A DNA stretch of 64,000 nucleotides, from positions 304,936-368,935 of the forward strand of contig NZ_CANLQB010000007.1 in NCBI RefSeq assembly GCF_947493125.1. Reading direction: 5' to 3'. How positions within the stretch are numbered: the first letter of the stretch is position 1; each line of letters starts with the position of its first letter. The translations under genes were made by a program, and so were the position numbers. Of the stretch, positions 8,495 to 16,745 are shown one piece after another. The stretch comes from an uncultured Roseobacter sp. Its GTDB lineage: Bacteria; Pseudomonadota; Alphaproteobacteria; Rhodobacterales; Rhodobacteraceae. The notes under the pieces were generated by a model that worked only from the letters and a program-made list of their open reading frames with translations, searched no databases and was not told the DNA's origin.

Positions 8495-9078
8495 GACGCC
8501 TGCGCGCCCAGTTCGAACCCGCGGCCTTCTGCGTAGTCGGCCTCAAGCAGCGCGATCGACACCGTTTCGACCCCATCGGCCTCGCCCCTGTGCTCGAGAA
8601 ACACCAGCGCGCCATAGTCGTCAGCCATCGCCCGCAACACCCCGGTAAACAGATGGCCACAGCCCGGAATATCGCCAACGCAGGTCAGGCTGTACTGATG
8701 CGGGCCATGCTCCCGCAGCTCCAGCCGCGGCAGGGTCAGATCGGCCACCGCCAGACGCGCCCGATCCGGCAGATCATCCAGCGAGTGCAGAAATTCGACG
8801 AACGTCACGCCGCCAAAGCGCAACAGCCTGCGCAACGCCTCCAGATTGGGATGCGAGACCAGATAGGTTCCGATATCCTCCATCAGCTCGTCGTAGGGGC
8901 GGTCGAGAATATCGCTGACCGCCGCCAGCACACGCGGCGTGATCGCGTCATCATAGGTCCACATGGCCTCGAACTCGACAAAGCCGAGATCCGCGCGCCG
9001 GGCCACAGCGGCCCATTGCGGCGCGCCATAGCTGTCGACAACGAACCGCTGTATCGCCCTGTTTATAAGCCCGTGCAT
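8491..9078 (-). CDS. H-NOX family protein lacking the usual haem ligands
   Basis: 195 residues with the H-NOX (haem NO/oxygen binding) pattern: MHGLINRAIQRFVVDSYG at the start, LMEDIGTYLVSHPNLEALRR, and LRFGGVTFVEFLHSLDDL. By my manual alignment to the Thermoanaerobacter protein, the proximal His102 falls on Pro104, and the YxSxR propionate motif falls on Cys133, Gly135 and Ile137. Other candidates such as His98, Cys133, Cys140 and His142 are nearby. Normal members bind haem and sense NO; this one may use another ligand or none. ATG 9078 was chosen because the family begins MxG; an upstream in-frame start adds 14 residues. Confidence 0.85.
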   Translation of the reverse strand: MHGLINRAIQRFVVDSYGAPQWAAVARRADLGFVEFEAMWTYDDAITPRVLAAVSDILDRPYDELMEDIGTYLVSHPNLEALRRLLRFGGVTFVEFLHSLDDLPDRARLAVADLTLPRLELREHGPHQYSLTCVGDIPGCGHLFTGVLRAMADDYGALVFLEHRGEADGVETVSIALLEADYAEGRGFELGAQAS

Positions 9079-9177
9079 GGCCGCCTCATTCCGATCTGAC
9101 GGTCGGAGAATGGAGTGCATCGGTTAAGAAATACCCAACGCGGACGGGGATCACAGAGGTTTCAAGGCGATTTCCGC

Positions 9178-10740
9178 TCAGAAATCCGTCGGCGCGCCGC
9201 CTTCCGCCTTCCGCCGCGCCACGAAATCCGCAAGTTCGTCGCGGATCGCGATATCCATCGGCGGCGGCTCGAAACTGGCGACGATCTCCTTGAACATCAG
9301 ATGCGCACGCTCCGGCGTCCAGACCGCGCCCGCGACCTCCCATCCTTCATAGTTGCGCCAATCGCTCAGGAACGGCTGATAGAAGGCGGTGGTGTAGCGG
9401 TCCTGCGTGTGCTGAATGCCAAAGAAGTGCCCCGCGTTGCCGACCGATTTGATCGCCTCCAGCGCGATCTCATCGGGCCCGGTCGCGACCAGAGAAGGAT
9501 CCATATACCGTTGAATTTGCTGCAGGACCTCGCAATCCATGATGAACTTTTCAGGGCTCGCGATCAGCCCGCCCTCCAGCCAGCCCGCTGCGTGATAGAC
9601 CATGTTGGAGCCCGATTGTACCGCCGCCCAGAGGCTGTTGGAGGTCTCCCACATCGCCTGCCCGTCCGGGACATTCGCGGCACAGACACCGCTGGAGCGC
9701 ATCGGCAGACCGTAGAACCGCGCCATCTGCCCGGTCATCTGGGTCGCCCGCATGTATTCGGGCGTCCCGAAGGCGGGCGCCCCGGATTTCATGTCAACGT
9801 TGGAGGTAAATGTTCCGATGACCACCGGGCACCCCGGACGGATGATCTGGGCAAGCACCACCGCGCAGAGCGCCTCGGCCAGCGACTGCGCCACAGCACC
9901 GGCCATCGTCACCGGGGCCATGGCACCGGCCAGCGTGAAGGGGGTGACCACCAGCCCCTGTCCACGGCGCGCCAACCGCATCCAGCCATCCAGCATCGGA
10001 AAGTCATGCTTCAGCGGAGACGTCGAGTTGATATTCGTGTACATTCTGGGGGTTGCGTCGAAGTCTTCATGTGACAACCCACCCGCGATCCGGACCATCT
10101 CCATCACGTCCTCGACACGCTCCTTACCCAGCGAATAGGCGTGCATGACCTTGTCGGTGAGTGTCAGCTTGTCGAAGAGCACATCCAGGTGCCGCACGCT
10201 GGCGTGCAGATCCACCGGCTCCACCGGATAGCCGCCCGCGAAATGGATGCAGTTGAAGTATTGCGTGAGTTTCAGCAGGTTGCGGCACATCTCGCGGGTG
10301 CCGGGCACCTTGGTGCCGCGCTCCATATCCCAGTAATTGGGCGGAGAAGAGACGTTGCCGAAGAGCAGGCTGCGTCCGCCCACGGTGATCCGGCGCGCCG
10401 GGTTGCGGGGAGTCAGCGTGAACTCGGAGGGCGCCTTACCCACCCACTCCATGACGAACTCGCGCCCCATGCGCACATTTTCATCCTGCACCGTGCATCC
10501 CGCCTTGCGCAGGATCTGCACCGCCTCTGGGTTGAGGAACTCCACACCGATCTCTTCGAGAATGCGCATGGCCCCATCGTGAATCGCGGCCACCCCCTCG
10601 GGCGACAGCGGTTCGGTGGGGCGATCCGTGTTCACCGGGGGGGTCCAGGGCATCTGCTCGATCACCGCGGTGCCGCGCCGGGTGGCGGCACCGGCGCGCC
10701 CGCCGCTGCGCCCTCTGCGTTTGGATGCTGTCGTGACCAT
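9178..10740 (-). CDS. MttB-superfamily (trimethylamine methyltransferase-like) methyltransferase, non-pyrrolysine
   Basis: 520 residues, COG5598 family. Typical blocks include the N-terminal helix GVAAIHDGAMRILEEIGVEF, the TIM-barrel stretch around NSTSPLKHDFPMLDGWM, and GSNMVYHAAGWLEGGL. No in-frame amber codon is present, so this is the non-pyrrolysine type. Characterised relatives transfer methyl groups from quaternary amines (glycine betaine, proline betaine, carnitine) to a corrinoid protein. No corrinoid-protein gene is adjacent. An Arg/Gly-rich, basic N-terminal ~25 residues looks disordered. Substrate unknown. Confidence 0.85.
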   Translation of the reverse strand: MVTTASKRRGRSGGRAGAATRRGTAVIEQMPWTPPVNTDRPTEPLSPEGVAAIHDGAMRILEEIGVEFLNPEAVQILRKAGCTVQDENVRMGREFVMEWVGKAPSEFTLTPRNPARRITVGGRSLLFGNVSSPPNYWDMERGTKVPGTREMCRNLLKLTQYFNCIHFAGGYPVEPVDLHASVRHLDVLFDKLTLTDKVMHAYSLGKERVEDVMEMVRIAGGLSHEDFDATPRMYTNINSTSPLKHDFPMLDGWMRLARRGQGLVVTPFTLAGAMAPVTMAGAVAQSLAEALCAVVLAQIIRPGCPVVIGTFTSNVDMKSGAPAFGTPEYMRATQMTGQMARFYGLPMRSSGVCAANVPDGQAMWETSNSLWAAVQSGSNMVYHAAGWLEGGLIASPEKFIMDCEVLQQIQRYMDPSLVATGPDEIALEAIKSVGNAGHFFGIQHTQDRYTTAFYQPFLSDWRNYEGWEVAGAVWTPERAHLMFKEIVASFEPPPMDIAIRDELADFVARRKAEGGAPTDF

Positions 10741-10845
10741 GGCGCCGTTCTCCTCGCAGGCTCACCCCATAAGGCGCAAGCGGTAGCGCGACAGCCGTCT
10801 TGTTCGCGACGGATTCAGTCGTTTTTATGCGGCTGGGAGGAACGG

Positions 10846-10889
10846 GCGTGGGTCGCCGGTCAGCCCAAGGCCTGACCGGCGACCCACGC
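10846..10889 (-). terminator. Perfect 18-bp hairpin across the end of the HAD gene
   Basis: Arms 10846-10863 and 10872-10889 are exact inverted repeats around an 8-base loop. The hairpin includes the HAD stop codon and its last codons. No U-run follows, so it may act as a strong attenuator or mRNA 3' stabiliser and not as a classical terminator. Confidence 0.55.
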
Positions 10890-11561
10890 GGGCAAAGCGG
10901 AAATGTCATCGAAAACGGCATCGGCGAGCGGAGCCAGCTCGTCTCGACCCGCCAGCCCGGTCAGCACGCCGACACAGCGCATCCCCGCCGCGCGCCCCGC
11001 CTGCAGATCATGGGTGCTGTCGCCCACCATCACGATCTCGGCCACCGGCAGATCCACCGCCCCGGCAAAGGCCAGGAGCTGCCCCGGCGCCGGTTTACCC
11101 CCATGCCCGCTGTCAAACCCGGCAATGAAATCAAAGAGATGCGTCACCTCAGCTCGGTCGAGATGCGCCCGGGCCGGCGCTTCGGCATCGTTGGTGGCCA
11201 CACCCAGCCGCAACCCCTCCCGCCGCAGACCGCTGAGAAAGGGGACCAGCGGCACCGCCTCCACCTGTTGGGCCTGTGCGGCTTCCGCGTTCATCACCTG
11301 CATCAGGCCGCGAAACGACTGGCCGGGCAGATGTGGCAGCAGCGCCTGCGCGATCTCGCCCGGCGTTCCGGCCACCACGACACTGCCCGGCTGAAATCGC
11401 CGCGCGGCAAGATCAAAGCCAATCTCCGCGCCCAGCTGCGCCGCATGGCTCCTGTCGCGGGCCAGCCGGTCCAGAAACGCCGCGGCCCAGGCCTCCCGGG
11501 TGGCGGCAAAGTCGAACAAGGTGCCGTCCTTGTCGAAGAGCACCCCGCGCACAGGTCTCAT
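10860..11561 (-). CDS. HAD-family hydrolase, phosphoglycolate-phosphatase-like
   Basis: 233 residues. Motif I is DKDGTLFDF (nucleophile Asp10, general acid Asp12), motif II is the VATND segment near residue 120, motif III is the Lys in GGKPAPG (about 155), and motif IV is VMVGDSTHDLQAG. The helical cap lies between motifs I and II. It hydrolyses a small phosphorylated metabolite; the substrate cannot be told. The start overlaps the DUF3572 stop by ATGA, so the two genes are translationally coupled. Confidence 0.85.
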   Translation of the reverse strand: MRPVRGVLFDKDGTLFDFAATREAWAAAFLDRLARDRSHAAQLGAEIGFDLAARRFQPGSVVVAGTPGEIAQALLPHLPGQSFRGLMQVMNAEAAQAQQVEAVPLVPFLSGLRREGLRLGVATNDAEAPARAHLDRAEVTHLFDFIAGFDSGHGGKPAPGQLLAFAGAVDLPVAEIVMVGDSTHDLQAGRAAGMRCVGVLTGLAGRDELAPLADAVFDDISALPAWVAGQALG

Positions 11562-11839
11562 GTCCAGTTCACCTGCGCGCCTCCGGGCAAAGCCTGGCGG
11601 GCCTGCATCGGCGCATCGTAGGCAACGCGGAGCGCGTCGCAGGCCCGCACCACCCAGGCGTCATCCATCATCAGAAAGTCCAGCACCGAGGCCAGAAACA
11701 CCGGGTCCGTCGCCCCGGCCCGCAGATCGGCCTCGCTGGCGCCGGTCGCGCCCAGAAAGACCGGCAACAGCGCCTCATCAGCCGCCAGCCAACCCAAAAT
11801 CCGAAGCCCCAGAACCTCGGCGGTTTCTTGCGTGTACAT
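11558..11839 (-). CDS. DUF3572 family protein
   Basis: 93 residues, all alpha by appearance, with the GLRILGWLAADEALLPVFLG and VLDFLMMDDAWVVRACDA blocks of the DUF3572 family. These small cytoplasmic proteins have no known function and are common in alphaproteobacteria. I chose the ATG at 11839 (MYTQETAEVLG), which fits the family; the frame stays open to 11899. It is the first gene of a two-gene unit with the HAD hydrolase and is divergent from the PleD-like gene. Confidence 0.75.
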   Translation of the reverse strand: MYTQETAEVLGLRILGWLAADEALLPVFLGATGASEADLRAGATDPVFLASVLDFLMMDDAWVVRACDALRVAYDAPMQARQALPGGAQVNWT

Positions 11840-11940
11840 GCGCGCCTGCCCAAAGATTGCCCGATATTCGAAACGCTTTGTTAACCAAATTCGGCGCAAT
11901 GTCGACGGACGATCAGCAACCCTGAGAGGACGCGACAGGC

Positions 11941-13344
11941 GTGCAAGGAAAAATACTCATTGTGGACGCGATTTCTACAAATCGCATCGTGTTAAAAGTT
12001 AAACTTGCCTCGGCCTTCTACGAAGTCATCCAGGCCTCCACCGCCGACGAGGCCTGCGTCGCAGCCCTCCGCCACGGCCCCGATCTGATCATCTCGGCCA
12101 TGGCCCTGCCGGACTGCGACGCGGCCGAGCTCTGCCGCCGCCTCGACCACAATCCACAGACCCGGGCGATCCCGCTCATGGTGGTCGGTTGCCGGCCCAA
12201 TGCCGATACACGGCTCAAGGCGCTGGAAGCGGGCGTGCAGGACGTGATGCTCAAGCCGATCGACGACACCCTTCTCCTGGCACGGGTGCGCAGCCTGATC
12301 CGTGCCCACAATTCAGCAGCGGAATGGCAGATGCGAGACGACACCTCACGCGCCCTTGGCTTCGCCGAGGATACCTTGGATTTCGGACCACCCGGGCGGG
12401 CGGTTCTGGTGGGCGCCGACGCGCCCAATGCGCACAACTGGATGTCACAACTGCGCCCGCACCTGCGCACGAGCCTCAGCTTCGCCTCACCCGACACCGC
12501 GCTGCGCGACCTTGCGCCCGGCAAGGTGCCGGATGTGTTCATCCTGACGCTGTCGGAAGAGGACAACAGCACCAGCGACGTGCTGCGCCTGCTGGCCGCG
12601 ATCCGCGCCACCGCCATCACCCGCCACGCCGGCATCCTCGTGGTGCAGGCCCGCCCCGACCCCGGGCTCGGTGCCTATGCGCTCGATCTGGGCGCCGACG
12701 ACCTGATGACCGACGGCTTCGAGGTGGCGGAGATGACCTTGCGGGTCAAGGCGATGCTGCGCCGCAAGCGCATCGCCGACCAGCTGCGCGCCACCGTGCG
12801 CACCGGGCTGCAGGCCGCCGTGTGCGACCCGCTCACGGGGCTGCACAACCGCCGCTATGCCATGCCGCACCTGAGCCGCGTGGCCGAACATTCCGCCGCA
12901 ACCGGGCGCAGCTTTGCCGTGATGGTGGCTGATCTGGATCACTTCAAGCAGATCAACGATCTTTACGGCCACGCGTCGGGCGATGCGGTGCTGGTGGAAA
13001 CGGCAAGACGCCTGCGCGACAACCTGCGCGGCGTCGATCTGATTGCGCGGATCGGCGGGGAGGAGTTCCTGATCGTCATGCCCGCCACCCCGCTCTCCGA
13101 AGCGCGGGTCGCAGCCAGCCGGCTCTGTCGCAAGATCGGCGGACGCGGGTTCATCGTGCCGGGCGCGGACGATCCCATCAAGGTGACCGTCTCCATCGGC
13201 GTGACCATCGGCGGCATCCGCAAGCCGCACGACGGCGAGGCACCGCAGGACGCCAACCTGCTGCTCGATGCCGCGGACAAGGCGCTCTATGCAGCGAAGA
13301 TGCAGGGCCGCAACCAGGTCAACCTGAACCGCCCGGCGGCCTGA
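11941..13344 (+). CDS. PleD-layout diguanylate cyclase with two degenerate receiver domains
   Basis: 467 residues: REC1 (1-120), REC2 (about 150-275), GGDEF (about 290-460). The cyclase looks active: GGEEF at 372-376 with an RGVD I-site at 363-366. The receivers look inactive. In REC1 the acid pair is Asp9-Ala10 and the phosphoacceptor position is Ala53, although Lys105 is kept. In REC2 the equivalent acceptor position is Thr203. In Caulobacter PleD, REC1 is phosphorylated and REC2 is a dimerisation adaptor; here neither can accept phosphate in the normal way. GTG start at 11941. Confidence 0.9.
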   Translation: MQGKILIVDAISTNRIVLKVKLASAFYEVIQASTADEACVAALRHGPDLIISAMALPDCDAAELCRRLDHNPQTRAIPLMVVGCRPNADTRLKALEAGVQDVMLKPIDDTLLLARVRSLIRAHNSAAEWQMRDDTSRALGFAEDTLDFGPPGRAVLVGADAPNAHNWMSQLRPHLRTSLSFASPDTALRDLAPGKVPDVFILTLSEEDNSTSDVLRLLAAIRATAITRHAGILVVQARPDPGLGAYALDLGADDLMTDGFEVAEMTLRVKAMLRRKRIADQLRATVRTGLQAAVCDPLTGLHNRRYAMPHLSRVAEHSAATGRSFAVMVADLDHFKQINDLYGHASGDAVLVETARRLRDNLRGVDLIARIGGEEFLIVMPATPLSEARVAASRLCRKIGGRGFIVPGADDPIKVTVSIGVTIGGIRKPHDGEAPQDANLLLDAADKALYAAKMQGRNQVNLNRPAA

Positions 13345-13347
13345 CGC

Positions 13348-13839
13348 TCACCTGCGCGGCCCCTTCGGCCCCCGGCGCAACACGTCTTCCACGGCATCCG
13401 CGTAGGCGCTGCGCTCTGCATCACTCATGCCCGCCACCACGTCGAGCCAGGCCGCCTGCGCTGTCTTCTGCACCGCAATCGTCGTCTCCGCCTGACGCGC
13501 CGCCGCCGCTGCAAGCACCCCGGCATCGAAGGGCGTCGCCCGCAGGGCACTGAGCACATCGCGGTAGAGCGCGCGCCGCGCACTACGGTCGGGCAGATCC
13601 GCACCGGACCGGATAACGCGCCCGATCTGACGCCGGTCCTCGCGCGGCAGCGCCATCATATAGGGCAGCCCATAGGCACCGAAGCCCGTGCTGCGCGGGC
13701 CCATCCCCTTGCCATCCCCGTGGCGCAGCACAGCACCGCCGATCAGGCCCACCACCGCAAGGTTCAGCGCCAGTGAAACGCCCAGAAGGATCTTGATCCG
13801 CCGCGACATCGGCCGACGGCTCGGGTTCGTTTCCTGCAT
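13348..13839 (-). CDS. Periplasmic heavy-metal sensor, CnrX/CpxP-like
   Basis: 163 residues with an N-terminal signal anchor (about 14-38) and a helical periplasmic domain rich in Arg/Ala/Glu, including LPREDRRQIGRVIRS and MSDAERSAYADAVEDVLRR. This fits the periplasmic heavy-metal sensor family (CnrX/ZraP/CpxP type). It is the last gene of a unit with an ECF sigma factor and a small membrane protein, an arrangement that recalls the CnrYXH metal-response system. I see no obvious metal-binding His cluster, so a metal role is unproven. Confidence 0.7.
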   Translation of the reverse strand: MQETNPSRRPMSRRIKILLGVSLALNLAVVGLIGGAVLRHGDGKGMGPRSTGFGAYGLPYMMALPREDRRQIGRVIRSGADLPDRSARRALYRDVLSALRATPFDAGVLAAAAARQAETTIAVQKTAQAAWLDVVAGMSDAERSAYADAVEDVLRRGPKGPRR

Positions 13840-13842
13840 CTC

Positions 13843-14202
13843 TCAGCCTTCCTCCAGGTCCCAGCCAAAGCTGGTCAGTTCCGCCGTGTTGCTCAACAGC
13901 TCCGTGCTGCCATATCCGAAGATCAGCGCGCCCGCATCGGGCAGCGCCTGAGGCGGGCTCCACCCGATCCAGAGCCCGGCGCAGGTCGCCGCGGCCAGAC
14001 CGCTCAGCCCCTGCCAGCCGCCGAGCACCTCCCCCAGCCGCGTCCAGATCGGCACCCGGACCGGCGCCTGTGCCTCCTGCGCATCCTCGAGCACCCGTGC
14101 CATCAACGCCTTGGGCACCTGGGGCGGAGCCGCCCGGGCTGCCTCGAAAAACGCCTCCAGCGCGTCGCCGCCCGTGTCTCTATCCGGCTTTTTCATCGTC
14201 AT
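13843..14202 (-). CDS. Small membrane protein, probable anti-sigma factor
   Basis: 119 residues. A cytoplasmic N-terminal half (about 1-60) is followed by one transmembrane helix (GLSGLAAATCAGLWIGW, about 67-83) and a short outer tail. I do not recognise a named family. Its position, overlapping the 3' end of the ECF sigma gene by 23 bases and 3 bases before a periplasmic sensor gene, makes a membrane anti-sigma factor the best reading. It lacks a visible zinc HxxxCxxC anti-sigma motif. Confidence 0.6.
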   Translation of the reverse strand: MTMKKPDRDTGGDALEAFFEAARAAPPQVPKALMARVLEDAQEAQAPVRVPIWTRLGEVLGGWQGLSGLAAATCAGLWIGWSPPQALPDAGALIFGYGSTELLSNTAELTSFGWDLEEG

Positions 14203-14773
14203 ATCCCAAATCTGCGCGCCGTCCGGCGAGAAGTGCCGTCAACGCTCGTTTGCCCCGCGCGGTCAGGCTTTCCACCGCGCGCGGGCTGATCTCCATCACC
14301 TGCGCGATCTCGGGGTTCGACAACCCCTCGATATGGCGCAGCACCACCGCCTGCCTCTGGCGCTCCGGCAAGGTCGCGAGCGCCGCCTGCAGCGCCTCAT
14401 GGCGGCTGCGGTCCTGCATCTGCTGTGCCACCCCGGGCTGCGGATCGGCAGGCTCCGCGATCTCGTCCAGCCCCACCCCGCGCCGCTTGCGCAGCCGGTC
14501 AATGCACAGGTTCGCCGTCACCCGGTAGAGCCAGGTGGTCACCTTCGCCTCGCCCGGCCGCCACTCCGGTGCGGTCCGCCACAGCCGCAACATGGCTTCC
14601 TGCGCCACATCCTCAGCCTCCATCGCATCCCCCAGAAGCCGCGTGGCATGGGCATAGACCCGCGGCAGCAGGCGTGCGCTCAGCCGCCGCGCAGCCGTCG
14701 CGTCGCCCTGAGCATAGAGCCGCAAGAGCGCGTCGTCGGAACCTGAAGGATCTGCGTCCGGCGGCATCGTCAT
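14180..14773 (-). CDS. ECF-type RNA polymerase sigma factor
   Basis: 197 residues. Region 2 (AEDVAQEAMLRLWR, then KVTTWLYRVTANLCIDRLRKRR) and region 4 (LPERQRQAVVLRHIEGLSNPEIAQVMEISPRAVESLTARGK) are both clear and complete. In-frame starts at 14806, 14782 and 14773 are possible; I chose 14773 and am unsure. It heads a three-gene unit with the probable anti-sigma factor and the periplasmic sensor. Typical of such units, it probably controls its own operon. Confidence 0.9.
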   Translation of the reverse strand: MTMPPDADPSGSDDALLRLYAQGDATAARRLSARLLPRVYAHATRLLGDAMEAEDVAQEAMLRLWRTAPEWRPGEAKVTTWLYRVTANLCIDRLRKRRGVGLDEIAEPADPQPGVAQQMQDRSRHEALQAALATLPERQRQAVVLRHIEGLSNPEIAQVMEISPRAVESLTARGKRALTALLAGRRADLGYDDEKAG

Positions 14774-14840
14774 CCCGAGCATGGTTAGAAGGCGGCGGCG
14801 CGGCAATCAAGACGCGCCGCCGCTTCGGTCTCCTATGGGA

Positions 14841-15296
14841 TCAGTCCGCTGGCCCGCGATGTCTGCGCGGCCCGCGCATCTTCTCGCGCGCGGCGTCGAA
14901 CTCGGCCTCGGTGATCGCGCCATCGCCATCCGCATCGACCCGGCTGAAGCGACGCTCGGCACGCTCCGCGGGTGCCGTCTCATCTGGAGACAGGCGGCCA
15001 TCGGCGTTGGCATCCATCCGCTCGAACATGCGCGCCGACCGCTCCTGCGCCCGTGTCGCAGCCGCCGCCTGCACCTCCTCCAGCGTCAGCGCGCCGTCGC
15101 CATCGGTGTCGGCGCGGTCAAAGCGCTCCGCGCCGCGCATGCGCATTTCCTCAAGTGTGATGCGGCCGTCTCCGTCCAGATCAAGCGCGCCAAACGAAAT
15201 CGGTGCGCCCGGGCCATCGCCGCGTGCTAGGGCCGCACCCGCCGCAACCGTGACAGCCATGACGGCGATCAGTGCCATAAAACCAGTGTTTTTCAT
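14841..15296 (-). CDS. Secreted EF-hand calcium-binding protein
   Basis: 151 residues with a Sec signal peptide (about 1-25, ending near ALARG) and four EF-hand loops: DLDGDGRITLEE, DTDGDGALTLEE, DANADGRLSPDE and DADGDGAITEAE. All four keep Asp at positions 1, 3 and 5 and Glu at 12, except that loop 3 has Ala-Asp at positions 4-5, so all could bind calcium. The ATG at 15296 gives a proper signal peptide. It lies 67 bases upstream of the ECF sigma unit on the same strand, so it may belong to it. Confidence 0.85.
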   Translation of the reverse strand: MKNTGFMALIAVMAVTVAAGAALARGDGPGAPISFGALDLDGDGRITLEEMRMRGAERFDRADTDGDGALTLEEVQAAAATRAQERSARMFERMDANADGRLSPDETAPAERAERRFSRVDADGDGAITEAEFDAAREKMRGPRRHRGPAD

Positions 15297-15491
15297 CGTG
15301 ATACTCCTGCGTGTTCTGTCCATTTGCATCCCACCATTTCGGGGCCGGACATCTCTTCTACGCAGCGTCCGCCACATTCCGTCGCCGTCTTTTTGCGCAA
15401 CATTTCGCGACATCCCGCCGCAGCGACAGCGGCGCATCTTTCATTTGGCGGGATATGGGCGCATTAGAGAGCCTTGGGAAAGGAGTGCGAC

Positions 15492-15917
15492 ATGGTTGAG
15501 ACGACTCACGGGCGCGCGGATCTGTCCGCTCCGGGCGATCTGGCGGATGCGCGAGACCGCGACACCAAACGGTCGATGTTGCGTGGCTGGCGCCGCAAAT
15601 GCCCCAATTGCGGCAGTGGGCCGCTGCTGCGCTCCTATCTGAAAGTGAACGACAGTTGCCCGGTCTGCAGAGAAGACCTGCACCATCACCGCGCCGACGA
15701 CGGCCCGGCATATCTCACGATCCTGATTGTGGGCCACCTTATGGCTCCGCTTCTGCATCTGGTCTTCGTGACCTGGCGCCCCGATCCGCTGACGCTGTTC
15801 ACGATTTTTGCGGTTGGCTGCGTGGGCCTGTCGCTTTATCTTCTGCCCCGACTGAAGGGAGCCATCGTCGGCTACCAATGGGCGCGCAGAATGGGCGGGT
15901 TTGCCACATCCGCCTGA
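15492..15917 (+). CDS. DUF983 family zinc-ribbon membrane protein
   Basis: 141 residues. Two CxxC pairs (CPNCG near 42 and CPVCRED near 63) form a likely zinc ribbon. The conserved HHHRADDGPAYLTI follows, then two transmembrane helices. This is the DUF983 family, common in alphaproteobacteria and often found near cytochrome oxidase genes; function unknown. The ATG at 15492 is preceded by AGGAG. The Nudix gene begins 36 bases after the stop, so the two may be co-transcribed. Confidence 0.85.
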   Translation: MVETTHGRADLSAPGDLADARDRDTKRSMLRGWRRKCPNCGSGPLLRSYLKVNDSCPVCREDLHHHRADDGPAYLTILIVGHLMAPLLHLVFVTWRPDPLTLFTIFAVGCVGLSLYLLPRLKGAIVGYQWARRMGGFATSA

Positions 15918-15952
15918 GCGAGCGGGTGCGCCAAAGCATCGAGAGGGCCGCC

Positions 15953-16645
15953 ATGGCCGACGCCAGTCCGGATAAGACCGCCATCCGCAATGCCGCCACC
16001 GTTATCGTGCTGCGCGACCGCCAGACGACCCCGCGCATCCTGATGGGTCAGCGCGGCGCCAACGCCGCCTTCATGCCGAACAAATTCGTCTTCCCGGGCG
16101 GTGCAGTGGACGCCACGGACAAGACCGTGCCGCTGGCGCACCCGGTACCCGCGCCCTGTGCCGCGCGGCTGACCGACGACGCACCGGAAGATCTCGCGGA
16201 CGCCCTGGCCGTCGCAGCCATCCGCGAGCTCTGGGAAGAGACAGGCCTCGTGCTCGGCGCGCCCGCCCCCTGGGCGGGGCCGGTGCCTGCGGACTGGCAG
16301 AGCTTCGCCGCGACCGGCCATGTGCCCACTGCCGCCAAGCTGCAGTTCGTCTTCCGCGCCCTGACGCCTCCGGGGCGGCCCCGGCGGTTCGACGCGCGGT
16401 TCTTTCTGGTCGATGCCGCCGATCTCGCCAGTGATCCGGACGACTTCTCCGCCGCCAGCGATGAGCTGTCCCATCTGCAATGGGTCCCCCTGCGCGAGGC
16501 GCGCCGCTTTGACATGCCCTTCATCACCGAAGTCGTGCTCTCGGAGATCGAAGCCCGCGTACAAGACACCGCGGCGCCCGCGAGCGTCCCCTTCTTCAAG
16601 AACAACGACGAGGAGTCGCTGTTTCTGCGGCTCCGGGGCGCCTAG
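15953..16645 (+). CDS. Nudix hydrolase, NUDT19/NUDT7-like
   Basis: 230 residues. It has the GQRGANAAFMPNKFVFPGGA start common to this subgroup. A split Nudix box follows: a GGAVDATD piece, then a ~35-residue insertion, then AAIRELWEETGLVL with the catalytic Glu residues. A later DELSHLQWVPLREA strand-helix block and a C-terminal KNNDEESLFLRLRGA tail complete the fold. It probably hydrolyses CoA or a nucleotide derivative. The ATG at 15953 is preceded by GAGAGG. Confidence 0.85.
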   Translation: MADASPDKTAIRNAATVIVLRDRQTTPRILMGQRGANAAFMPNKFVFPGGAVDATDKTVPLAHPVPAPCAARLTDDAPEDLADALAVAAIRELWEETGLVLGAPAPWAGPVPADWQSFAATGHVPTAAKLQFVFRALTPPGRPRRFDARFFLVDAADLASDPDDFSAASDELSHLQWVPLREARRFDMPFITEVVLSEIEARVQDTAAPASVPFFKNNDEESLFLRLRGA

Positions 16646-16659
16646 CTTCCGCGCCAAGG

Positions 16660-16734
16660 GGTGGCCTGAAAGCCCACCCCACCTGCCGGTCCCGACCGCC
16701 AGAGCAGGCAGGTCAGGTGGGCTTTCAGGCCACC
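16660..16734. terminator. Long bidirectional hairpin between convergent genes
   Basis: Arms 16660-16687 and 16707-16734 pair at 26 of 28 positions around a 19-base loop. A short T-run follows on the plus side. It lies exactly between the stops of the Nudix gene (+) and the carnitine dehydrogenase gene (-), the classical place for a shared terminator. Confidence 0.8.
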
Positions 16735-16745
16735 TTTGGTCGCCC

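Noticed and set aside
9178..10740. Pyrrolysine-type trimethylamine methyltransferase
   Set aside because: No in-frame TAG codon exists in the gene, and no pyl genes are in the window.
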